Below, in pieces: positions 1 to 6,937 of a DNA stretch of 18,169 bases. The notes beneath the pieces were generated by a model that was not told the DNA's origin, did no database searches, and saw only the letters and a list, made by a program, of their open reading frames with translations. Origin of the DNA: Bacteroidota bacterium (GTDB lineage: Bacteria > Bacteroidota > Bacteroidia > Chitinophagales > Chitinophagaceae); NCBI GenBank assembly GCA_023423015.1, contig JAFAGE010000064.1:1-18169 (forward strand), written 5' to 3'. Position 1 is the stretch's first letter. Each line of letters begins with the position of its first letter. Both the position numbers and the translations under genes were made by a program.

Positions 1-24
1 TTTCTGTTCCCGTTTCTGTTCCCT
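1..24. repeat. 12-bp tandem repeat at the window edge
   Basis: Two 12-base units, TTTCTGTTCCCG and TTTCTGTTCCCT, follow one another and differ only in the last base. On the minus strand they lie in frame within the 3' end of the barrel gene and encode REQK twice. The array may continue beyond the edge, so copy number is unknown. Confidence 0.6.
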
Positions 25-705
25 GTTTAAATAAATACCGATTGATGCACCTGCCACCTGGTGTTTGAAAGAGCCGGTGGCATTATATGGTTCATAAAAT
101 TGGGTAAGACCTTTGCTGAAGTTTGCATTAAAAAAGAACTGGCCAAACTCCGCTCCAATAAAAGCATTAACTCCCAGGTCTACGTTCTTATAATTCGCCT
201 CCGAGCGAGGTAATTTCAGACTTGTATTCTCAACAGTTTCCACAACACCATTACTAAACCTTGTTTGGGTTGCCTCACGACCTGAGAAAAGAAATGATAC
301 ATATGGACCAAAGCCCGCAACAAAACGACTATGTCCACCCGGATTTGTTTTAAAAACCAGGTTCACCGGCACCTCCATGTAGTTGGTAAAATGCCTGCCA
401 CTCACATGTCGTACTGCACTGCTGGTGTCGTACGAGGAAGAAAACTTCCTTCCTTTATTCGTGTAGAGCATTCCTGTGCGGAAATACACTGTCTGAGACT
501 TGAAGAAAGGCACTTCTGCGAGCAATCCGGCATGGAATCCGAAACGTGAAGAATATTTATGATTTAGTGTATCCCACTGGGTACCGGGGTTTCCCGGAAC
601 TGACGACATCTGTGCGCCTCCAACAATTGCAGTTCTGAGTTGAGCATTAACAGCTGAGCACAGGAAAATGCATGCGAGGAGAAGTACGGCTATAGTCTTC
701 TTCAT
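1..705 (-). CDS. Secreted outer-membrane beta-barrel protein, PorT-like (C-terminus cut by window edge)
   Basis: The reading frame is open from the ATG at 705 down to base 1 with no stop, giving 235 residues of a partial protein. It begins with a signal peptide (MKKTIAVLLLACIFLCSAVNA, cleavage near residue 21). The rest alternates short amphipathic strands rich in Gly and aromatic residues with polar loops, for example near residues 74-83, 110-120 and 180-200. This is typical of the small outer-membrane barrel family (OMP_b-brl_2/PorT-like, roughly 200-250 residues), so only a few residues should be missing. No ligand or partner can be read from the sequence. It lies 62 bases downstream of a histidine-kinase gene on the same strand and could be co-transcribed with it. 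The last visible residues are a charged repeat (REQKREQK) following what looks like the final barrel strand. Family assignment is from fold-like character and signal peptide, not from a catalytic motif. Confidence 0.75.
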   Translation of the reverse strand, partial: MKKTIAVLLLACIFLCSAVNAQLRTAIVGGAQMSSVPGNPGTQWDTLNHKYSSRFGFHAGLLAEVPFFKSQTVYFRTGMLYTNKGRKFSSSYDTSSAVRHVSGRHFTNYMEVPVNLVFKTNPGGHSRFVAGFGPYVSFLFSGREATQTRFSNGVVETVENTSLKLPRSEANYKNVDLGVNAFIGAEFGQFFFNANFSKGLTQFYEPYNATGSFKHQVAGASIGIYLNREQKREQK

Positions 706-767
706 AGGCCCATATCAGATTTTAAGGATTTCGTACCCTTAGTAACGTAATTACGGGCGAATTATTT

Positions 768-2285
768 TCAGTTGGCGGTAGTGGAAGCCGTGTCTTCTGC
801 TTTGTGCAGTACGAATGAAAAGCGGCTACCGTTGTCGGGCTCGCTGCTGATTTCGAGTCTGCTGTTGTTTTTTGCGAGGAATTCCTTACAGAGCATCAGG
901 CCCAGGCCGGTTCCTTTTTCTGCGGCAGTGCCCTGTGTTGTGAAGTAATTTTCGTGATTAATCTTTTCAAGATCGACGGCAGATATACCAATGCCGGTAT
1001 CCAGCACATAAACAAGAATGTTATCGTTTTTTTCTTCAATGCCTAGCGTTACGTATCCGTGCTCCGGCGTAAACTTAATTGCATTTGAAACCAGATTACG
1101 CAGAATAAGCCTGATCATTTCGGGATGTGCAGTTACGAAACAATCATCGGTGATGGTATTGATGAGACTGATCTTTTTGACGGCAGCCTGGCTGTTGAGG
1201 AGACGTGCAACTTCGGCCGCAATATCGGCGAGGTTTACTGCTTCGAGCTGAACAGCGAGTGAATGCATCTGGCACCGGGCCCACTGTAACAAATTTTCCA
1301 TGAGTGAAGTAGTGTAGTTCAGGTCATTCATTATTTCCGGAACCATCTTCTTCACTTCAGTAGCGGGAAGATTATATTGCTGAATATTCAGGAACAGGTT
1401 GCGCAATGCATATATGGGCGATTTCATGTCGTGCGCTATCACAGAGAACAGTTTATTTTTAAGCGTATTTAATTCACCAAGTTCACTCGCCTGGTGTTTA
1501 AGAAGCTCAGCTTTTTCAACAATTTCCTGGCGCTGCCTTTCAATTTCTGCATTCTTTTCACTGAGCACCCGGTTGTGGTTAAGAATGCTAAACTGGTAAT
1601 TGGCGTTCTCTTTCTTAACCAGGAAAAGACCAAGGAATATAAATACGATTGCGATAAGGTGATTAATCAGGTAGAGCGAGCCATTAACTTCCAGGGAGAA
1701 CTGGTAGTTCCTCCACATTACGGTGAGCACGAAGTAGCTTATCATGGAGAGGGATACTGTAAATACGAGATTCCCTATATCCTGGATGAAAAACACAGCA
1801 AGGATGCCATAAAGAATAAAAAACAATTCAATTCCCAGGTTCATGCCGCTGAGATAAACAATGCTTGTGATAACCGGGTAGAGAATAAAATAACATAGCG
1901 TACTTAGTTGGTGGTAGCGTTTGCTGTTGAGGTAAAGAACCAGCAGGCTCACTAAAGCCGGAAGGCAGGCTGCTACCCAGCCAAGCGTAGAAATTTTCGG
2001 ACGGTAAATGATTGCCGTGATGGGAATTACAATTCCGAAGATGAACTGGAAAAAGTTCAACAGGTTAAATACGCGCAGTTTCCGACGCTCGTATTCTTCC
2101 ATATTAGCGGTAAGTCCGATTGCCTGGATGGAATTAAACCAGCTTGTTATATGCCTGAGAAATCCGGGTTGTGTATACGTAATCCAATGCGGAAGCGCCT
2201 TATCGTTTAAGGAGGAGAAAGTTGGCACGGATTCCAACTCAAAGTTTTTCCGGACGTCCAAAAAGCCCTGGCCGGGATTTTTCAT
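768..2285 (-). CDS. Orphan membrane sensor histidine kinase (six TM + HisKA + HATPase)
   Basis: A 505-residue sensor kinase. After a roughly 70-residue N-terminal cytoplasmic-looking segment there are six hydrophobic spans at about residues 75-96, 101-120, 127-146, 150-168, 170-190 and 205-224. A charged coiled-coil linker follows at about 225-275. The HisKA phospho-acceptor is H285 in SVIAHDMKSPI. The HATPase carries the N box (NLVSNAIKF, 398-405), the G1 box DTGIG (429-433) and the G2 box GTGLGL (458-463), so it should be active. There is no extracellular sensor domain, PAS domain or receiver, so the stimulus is probably sensed within the membrane. No response regulator lies beside it; the nearest (8442-9131) has its own kinase. 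The ATG at 2285 has no Shine-Dalgarno. M62 is another possible start, but it would remove a segment that reads as normal coding sequence. The barrel-protein gene follows 62 bases downstream. Confidence 0.9.
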   Translation of the reverse strand: MKNPGQGFLDVRKNFELESVPTFSSLNDKALPHWITYTQPGFLRHITSWFNSIQAIGLTANMEEYERRKLRVFNLLNFFQFIFGIVIPITAIIYRPKISTLGWVAACLPALVSLLVLYLNSKRYHQLSTLCYFILYPVITSIVYLSGMNLGIELFFILYGILAVFFIQDIGNLVFTVSLSMISYFVLTVMWRNYQFSLEVNGSLYLINHLIAIVFIFLGLFLVKKENANYQFSILNHNRVLSEKNAEIERQRQEIVEKAELLKHQASELGELNTLKNKLFSVIAHDMKSPIYALRNLFLNIQQYNLPATEVKKMVPEIMNDLNYTTSLMENLLQWARCQMHSLAVQLEAVNLADIAAEVARLLNSQAAVKKISLINTITDDCFVTAHPEMIRLILRNLVSNAIKFTPEHGYVTLGIEEKNDNILVYVLDTGIGISAVDLEKINHENYFTTQGTAAEKGTGLGLMLCKEFLAKNNSRLEISSEPDNGSRFSFVLHKAEDTASTTAN

Positions 2286-2362
2286 CTTTAATGGCAGTTA
2301 GTAGTATTGGATTGAAATTAAATATAAACTTAATACTTGAGAATTAAAATAGGCAAAGCGAG

Positions 2363-2370
2363 TAACTTTA
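2363..2370 (+). promoter_or_regulatory. Possible -7 box (imperfect TAnnTTTG)
   Basis: TAACTTTA, one mismatch from TAnnTTTG, ends six bases before the ATG of the Cys-Cys protein. This is similar to the spacing seen in front of pheS. No -33 element is obvious. It is a weak match in AT-rich DNA. Confidence 0.3.
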
Positions 2371-2376
2371 GTTGAA

Positions 2377-2925
2377 ATGATGAAGCGGCGTTTATACACG
2401 GTCATCCTGATCCTGATTTCTGTACTTAAACTTGATTTGACGCAAGCACAGGACAACTCTCCCTGCTGTACCATTATCGATATCAATAAAGACAGCAACC
2501 TGGTGTTGATCAGGAACCACCAGACAGGATGGATGAAAACATTCAAGCCGGTTCCTCTCGACCTTGCAGAACTTAATGTTGGTGACTCAATAGACGTTTC
2601 GGTCACGCTCAACCAGGTGAACCGCCTGAAAAACAAGCCGCGTACTTATAAATTGCAGATTCCCAAAACAGACTCTATATGTTGTGAGGTGGTTGAAGTA
2701 CAAAAAACTCCTGAACAGCAATTGGTGCTGGTAAAAAACAAGGAGGGTTTGCAGTTGCGGTTTGGTGTTCCCGATAGTATTGCTGAGTTTGTAACAATTG
2801 GTCAGAAACTCTACACGTCTACCCACGGGCTTGCAATGTTCTTTGTTAAGCCGGTTTCCGACACTTCTGATGTTCAGGTGTATGGATTTCCATTTCTTCC
2901 CGAGCAGGACGATGGGGAAGATTAG
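2377..2925 (+). CDS. Small secreted protein with two tandem Cys-Cys modules, unknown function
   Basis: A 182-residue protein that I do not recognise. Residues 1-24 look like a signal peptide (MMKRR basic end, hydrophobic core to about 18, Ala-Gln-Ala region). The mature part has two similar units. One is at about 27-76, starting NSPCCTIIDI, then LVLIRN and ending VGDSIDVSV. The other is at about 99-148, starting DSICCEVVEV, then LVLVKN and ending IGQKLYTS. Each begins with adjacent cysteines (C30-C31 and C102-C103). Each has a beta-rich pattern ending in a G(D/Q)-type turn, which could be a small OB/SH3-like barrel; the fold is inference. The C-terminus is acidic (EQDDGED). The start could be either of two consecutive ATGs at 2377 and 2380. 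It converges on the AI-2E gene with a 5-base gap and is divergent from the histidine kinase. Confidence 0.7.
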   Translation: MMKRRLYTVILILISVLKLDLTQAQDNSPCCTIIDINKDSNLVLIRNHQTGWMKTFKPVPLDLAELNVGDSIDVSVTLNQVNRLKNKPRTYKLQIPKTDSICCEVVEVQKTPEQQLVLVKNKEGLQLRFGVPDSIAEFVTIGQKLYTSTHGLAMFFVKPVSDTSDVQVYGFPFLPEQDDGED

Positions 2926-2930
2926 CATTA

Positions 2931-4022
2931 TTATTTATCCTTTTTACTGAAAAGCTTTACGATTTTGTCTTTGATATTCGTTTTCGACTTTTTCTCTTCA
3001 CCTATTAAGAAGCCATAGGGTTTTAATCCATCTACATGATCGCAGATAATCTTTGCAATGCCAAGTAGAGGAATTGCGAGTATCATTCCCGCGATACCCC
3101 AAAGAGATTCGCCGATTACGATAATCAGAATAGTAGAAAGCGGATTTATATTCACCTCTGCACCTACAACGAGGGGTTCCAGTATGTATGTCTGAAGAAA
3201 CTGCACCAAGCCATATACGATAACTATTCCTATTATCGTGTTCACGTCTCCACCCTGGGCAAGAGTTGCGATTATGGTAACAGTAGTTCCTGTGATGTTA
3301 CCCACAAATGGAACGATTTCGAGGAGGCCACATAGAATTGCAAAGAAGATGGCATGTTTTACGCCAACGATGCTGAATCCAATGCTATACAACACCCAAA
3401 GCGATGCAATCATCATTGCCATTCCGGCCAGATATTTCTGTGCAACGTGTGTTGCTTTGTCCATAGCACTTTCACTCTTAGCCTGATCGCCGCGTGACGT
3501 TAACCGTAGCACAAACTTCCTGATGTGCGCACGGAGAAATAAAAGCAGGAACATGTATACAAGTACCAGGATGAAGTTCACAAAGAAATTCATGAACGAC
3601 CCCATAACACCAGTAACGAGACCCGGAACTTTACTGCCTCCGGAAGACTGTTGCTTTTCAATCAGCTTGTCCTGTTGTTGCTCGGTTATGCCAAACTGTT
3701 CAGAAAGGAAATCGCGGGCTCGCGCAATGTATTGTTTTATCTGTTGTTCAATACCAGACAGGTCTTTCGACAAGTCGTAAACCTGCCACGACAACAAAGC
3801 GAGTATAATGGCAATGGCTGCTATAAATATGATTACGCAAATAAGCGAAGCGAATCCACGTGATATCCTCCATGATTCGAATTTGCGGCACAACGGTAGA
3901 AACAACATGGACAGAAGTGCGGCAAAACAAAAAGGTACCAGCACCTCCTGGCCGAAGTACAGGACTACGGAAAGGAGAATGAGGAACAGAAGAAACCGGA
4001 TGGGCTTGGTTAAGATTTCCAT
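2931..4022 (-). CDS. AI-2E family transporter (PF01594-type membrane protein)
   Basis: A 363-residue polytopic membrane protein. N-terminal hydrophobic spans lie at about 8-45 and 55-85. A hydrophilic segment rich in Gln and Glu follows at about 85-135, then four or five further spans. The family signature region is clear: LLEIVPFVGNITG, followed by the Q-x5-LEPLVVG and INPLSTI segments and the GESLWGIAGMILAIPLLGI span near the C-terminus. The tail is lysine-rich. Length matches the family (about 340-380). Members are named for autoinducer-2 export, but others are reported as Na+(Li+)/H+ antiporters, and the substrate cannot be read from sequence. It is the last gene of a three-gene minus-strand set, with its ATG 3 bases after the stop of the 61-residue protein. 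Translation therefore is probably coupled. Confidence 0.9.
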   Translation of the reverse strand: MEILTKPIRFLLFLILLSVVLYFGQEVLVPFCFAALLSMLFLPLCRKFESWRISRGFASLICVIIFIAAIAIILALLSWQVYDLSKDLSGIEQQIKQYIARARDFLSEQFGITEQQQDKLIEKQQSSGGSKVPGLVTGVMGSFMNFFVNFILVLVYMFLLLFLRAHIRKFVLRLTSRGDQAKSESAMDKATHVAQKYLAGMAMMIASLWVLYSIGFSIVGVKHAIFFAILCGLLEIVPFVGNITGTTVTIIATLAQGGDVNTIIGIVIVYGLVQFLQTYILEPLVVGAEVNINPLSTILIIVIGESLWGIAGMILAIPLLGIAKIICDHVDGLKPYGFLIGEEKKSKTNIKDKIVKLFSKKDK

Positions 4023-4025
4023 TTG

Positions 4026-4211
4026 TTAATTTTTCTTTCTGCGGGCAAACATCATCAGCAAGCCGAAAATCAAAAAACCTACGGCCGTGTAGATGCTGAG
4101 TTTGTCGCTGAGCCGCATAATGATGATGTTCGCAAATAGCACAACCGACACAATAGTGAAGAATGTGCCGATTACGAAACCGAGGTCATTGAGGCGTTCG
4201 GGCATTCCCAT
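4026..4211 (-). CDS. 61-residue two-TM membrane protein between two transporters
   Basis: A 61-residue protein not recognised by name. The sequence gives a short polar N-terminus (MGMPERLNDL), a hydrophobic span at about 11-31, a short loop with RLSDKLS, a second span at about 39-55, and a basic end (RRKKN). It should form a helical hairpin in the inner membrane with a positive C-terminal tail. The start at 4211 comes 3 bases after the symporter stop and its own stop lies 3 bases before the AI-2E start. That tight packing on both sides, with sensible codon use, argues that it is a real gene and not a chance ORF. An internal ATG at residue 3 is an alternative start. It may be an accessory subunit of the symporter, like the small partners known for some SSS transporters, but this is inference from position. 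Confidence 0.75.
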   Translation of the reverse strand: MGMPERLNDLGFVIGTFFTIVSVVLFANIIIMRLSDKLSIYTAVGFLIFGLLMMFARRKKN

Positions 4212-4214
4212 GGT

Positions 4215-5876
4215 TTAAAAGAATAAGAAGTTAAGGATAATGGTGGCCAGCAACAACAGTATCGCAAGAGGACCAATACGACGATACCATGCCGATGCTG
4301 CATATGTTGGTTTTTCAGTTAATGAATAAACGAGGCCTTTCAGTTCTTCTTCCGGTTTGGGCCTGGTGAAAAGGCTTATCAGTACTGTTGAGAAGAAGTT
4401 GAACAGCCAGGAAACGGCGGCAACAATAAACGCCTGCCCCATTCCACTTTTTATTTCATACAACGGAGCAATCCAACCACCTTTGCCTTCCGCGACTGTT
4501 AATCCATGGGTTGCTGCCGCTGCAAAAGTGCCAAGCAACAATCCCCAGAAAGCTGCATGTCCCGTAGTGCGTTTCCAGAACATCCCAAGAAGGAATGTGG
4601 CGAAAAGCGGGCCGTTCACGAATCCGAATACGAGCTGCAGGAAATCGTTGATGTTGTTGAAGCCTTTTGCTATGTATGCTGTTGCTATTGAAATTAATAT
4701 GCCAGCAACTGTAATCACTTTGCCAACGATAAAGTAGTGCCTGTCGCTTTTTTTCCTGACAAAATAGGCCTGGTATATATCGAATGTAAAAACTGCATTG
4801 AACGCAGTTACATTTCCGGCCATACCACTCATGAATGATGCCATCAGCGCAGTAATACCAACACCAAGCAATCCACTCGGGTAATAGTGTGAAATCAGTG
4901 CTGGCAGGGTCATCGTATAATCCAGTTGCCCGTTGGCGTCAGACGGTATCCTGAAACCCTTATCAGCAAGTGCCGGTTGCATTAAAGCAATCGCAATAAC
5001 TCCCGGCAGCACTACAATGAGTGGCATGAGCATTTTAGGGATGGCCGCAACAAGTGGAGTTCGTTGAGCTTCGTTCATGTTCCGCGCTATCATTGCGCGT
5101 TGCACTACAAGAAAGTCGGTGCACCAATAACCGAATGACATCACGAACCCCAATCCGAAGATGAGCGACATAAAATGCAGACCCATTGGGTTGGCTTCGG
5201 GATCTCCCATATATTTCCAGGCATGAGTCATGTTGGGTTCAAGTTGCTGTTTTATATTATCCCAACCTCCTGCATCATGCAAGGCGATTATTACCAGCGG
5301 TGACAAGCCAAGTACAATAAGAAAGAATTGCAGCACTTCGTTGTACACGGCGCTGGTAAGGCCTCCCAGGAACGTATATATCATCACAATACCAGCGGCT
5401 ACCCAGATAGATACGTCGAAATCCCAATGCAGGATTATTTCAAGCATTTTGGCAAGTGCATACAGCGAAATACCGGAGGAGAAAACGGTCATCACGGCGA
5501 AAGAAATAGCATTTAATCCGCGCGTTTTTTCGTCGAACCTTAATGATAAATACTCGGGCACACTTCGCGCGCGGCTGCCATAATAGAATGGCATCATATA
5601 CACACCCAGGAACACCATGGCGAAAATGGCGCCTACCCAATAGAAGTGTACAGTCATTATACCATATTTGGCACCGGATGCAACCATTCCGATTACTTCC
5701 TGAGCACCAAGGTTTGCCGATATGAAGGCCAAACTGGTAATCCAAAGTGGGATGCTTCGCCCGCTACTCAGAAAATCGTTGCTGGAACGGATCTTCTTTT
5801 TGATAAGAAATCCTACCGCAATAACAAAAACGAAATAGATAATGATGATGGAATAATCTGCTGCTGAAAGATTCAT
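4215..5876 (-). CDS. Sodium:solute symporter (SSS/SLC5 family), SGLT-like
   Basis: A 553-residue inner-membrane symporter with about 13-14 hydrophobic spans, the usual length for sugar-type SSS proteins. The N-terminal helix reads YSIIIIYFVFVIAVGF and is followed by the (N/D)DFLSSGR motif (33-40). The TM1-like segment FISANLGAQEVIGM (51-64) aligns with the broken helix of vSGLT (ISANISAEQFIGM). The residues equivalent to the sugar-contacting E68/Q69 of vSGLT (my recollection) are swapped to Q59/E60. The family signature GGLTSAVYNEVLQFFLIVLG is at 171-190. Uptake is driven by the Na+ gradient. The substrate is not fixed by sequence; divergence from inositol oxygenase (129 bases between starts) makes inositol or a related polyol a reasonable guess. 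It is first in an operon with the 61-residue protein and the AI-2E transporter. A TATATTTG box lies about 30 bases upstream. Confidence 0.92.
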   Translation of the reverse strand: MNLSAADYSIIIIYFVFVIAVGFLIKKKIRSSNDFLSSGRSIPLWITSLAFISANLGAQEVIGMVASGAKYGIMTVHFYWVGAIFAMVFLGVYMMPFYYGSRARSVPEYLSLRFDEKTRGLNAISFAVMTVFSSGISLYALAKMLEIILHWDFDVSIWVAAGIVMIYTFLGGLTSAVYNEVLQFFLIVLGLSPLVIIALHDAGGWDNIKQQLEPNMTHAWKYMGDPEANPMGLHFMSLIFGLGFVMSFGYWCTDFLVVQRAMIARNMNEAQRTPLVAAIPKMLMPLIVVLPGVIAIALMQPALADKGFRIPSDANGQLDYTMTLPALISHYYPSGLLGVGITALMASFMSGMAGNVTAFNAVFTFDIYQAYFVRKKSDRHYFIVGKVITVAGILISIATAYIAKGFNNINDFLQLVFGFVNGPLFATFLLGMFWKRTTGHAAFWGLLLGTFAAAATHGLTVAEGKGGWIAPLYEIKSGMGQAFIVAAVSWLFNFFSTVLISLFTRPKPEEELKGLVYSLTEKPTYAASAWYRRIGPLAILLLLATIILNFLFF

Positions 5877-5905
5877 GGCAATCGTTGAAGTGTCAGGGAG
5901 CTTAC

Positions 5906-5913
5906 CAAATATA
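5906..5913 (-). promoter_or_regulatory. Candidate -7 promoter box for the symporter operon
   Basis: Read on the minus strand this is TATATTTG, an exact TAnnTTTG match, ending 29 bases before the symporter ATG at 5876. The implied start of transcription is about 5901, giving a short leader of roughly 25 nt. The matching -33 element is not clear. The same 129-base interval must also carry the inositol oxygenase promoter, which I cannot place with confidence. Confidence 0.5.
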
Positions 5914-6005
5914 TCAGAAATTGTGGGGAAAGAGGAACAATGGATGCCGGGCTTTATTTTATGGAAGAAATTGCTGAACTTTAGAAGTACATTAAACTGT
6001 TTGCC

Positions 6006-6887
6006 ATGTCTGTAAAAAAGTCTTTCACTCCCGAGGAAAAGAATCCACTCGCCAGTCTCGATGAATGGGAAGATGCTGTTTTGGAGAGATATCCTGAACC
6101 CGGGGTGCCTGCAAAGTCAAAAGACGAATACAGGAACTATGCAGATCCTGCGAGGGATACGGTTCGTGAATTCTACCGGCTAAATCACACTTATCAAACT
6201 TATGACTTTGTGCAGGAGAAGAAGAATGAGTACCTGCAGTTTAATAAAAGGGAAATGCCTATCTGGCAAGCTTTTGATTTCCTCAACCAGCTTGTTGATG
6301 ACTCAGATCCTGATACAGACCTGGACCAGTTTCAACATCTCCTACAAACTTCTGAATCTATCCGCGCCGATGGACATCCCGATTGGATGGTCTTAACCGG
6401 ACTCATGCACGACATGGGCAAGGTTCTCTGCCTGTTTGGCGAACCGCAATGGGCAGTAGTTGGAGATACGTTCCCGGTTGGATGTGCGTATTCTGACAAA
6501 GTTGTCTATCCCGAATACTTTTCTTTGAATCCCGACTATAAAATACCTGAATTTCAGACGCCGACCGGGGTTTACAGCAAGGGATGTGGCCTAAGGAATG
6601 TACACATGTCGTGGGGGCATGATGAATATGTATACCAGATGATGAAGGATTATCTTCCGGAAGAAGGGTTATACATGTTGAGGTACCATTCATTCTATGC
6701 CTGGCATCGCGAAGGCGAATATGATTACCTCCTCGACGATCATGATCGCAAGATGCTAAAATGGGTGCAGCTCTTCAACCCATATGATCTTTATTCAAAG
6801 GTTCCGACTCCACCAGACTGGAAAGTCCTGAGACCTTACTATGAAGATCTCGTTGCGAAATATCTTCCGCAAACAATCAAGTTTTAG
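6006..6887 (+). CDS. miox: myo-Inositol oxygenase (MIOX, EC 1.13.99.1)
   Basis: A 293-residue cytoplasmic diiron oxygenase that converts myo-inositol plus O2 to D-glucuronate. It is close in length and motif order to the animal and plant enzyme (about 285 residues). The conserved blocks are NHTYQTYDFV (60-69), LVDDSDPDTD (96-105), FQHLLQTSESIR (109-120), MHDMGKV (134-140), CGLRNVHMSWGHDEY (194-208), RYHSFYAWH (226-234) and FNPYDLY (257-263). All six diiron ligands known from mouse and human MIOX have counterparts: H111, H135, D136, H205, H228 and D261. The catalytic-site lysine is K139. There is no signal peptide. The ATG at 6006 gives an N-terminus of normal length; TTTG ends 2 bases before it, too close for a standard -7 box. 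It converges on the DUF1080 gene and is divergent from the symporter. No uronate-degradation gene is in view. Confidence 0.96.
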   Translation: MSVKKSFTPEEKNPLASLDEWEDAVLERYPEPGVPAKSKDEYRNYADPARDTVREFYRLNHTYQTYDFVQEKKNEYLQFNKREMPIWQAFDFLNQLVDDSDPDTDLDQFQHLLQTSESIRADGHPDWMVLTGLMHDMGKVLCLFGEPQWAVVGDTFPVGCAYSDKVVYPEYFSLNPDYKIPEFQTPTGVYSKGCGLRNVHMSWGHDEYVYQMMKDYLPEEGLYMLRYHSFYAWHREGEYDYLLDDHDRKMLKWVQLFNPYDLYSKVPTPPDWKVLRPYYEDLVAKYLPQTIKF

Positions 6888-6937
6888 AAGGCAGAAGGCA
6901 GATATGAATCACTAACATTTCTCTGCAAGCCGGGTTA

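Noticed and set aside
746..755. Palindrome CGTAATTACG between the orphan kinase and the barrel gene
   Set aside because: Ten bases of AT-centred palindrome is within chance expectation and has no second copy in the window to suggest an operator.
1494..1898. 134-codon open frame opposite the orphan histidine kinase
   Set aside because: It is antisense to the membrane and linker region of an intact kinase and has no signal, motif or start signal.
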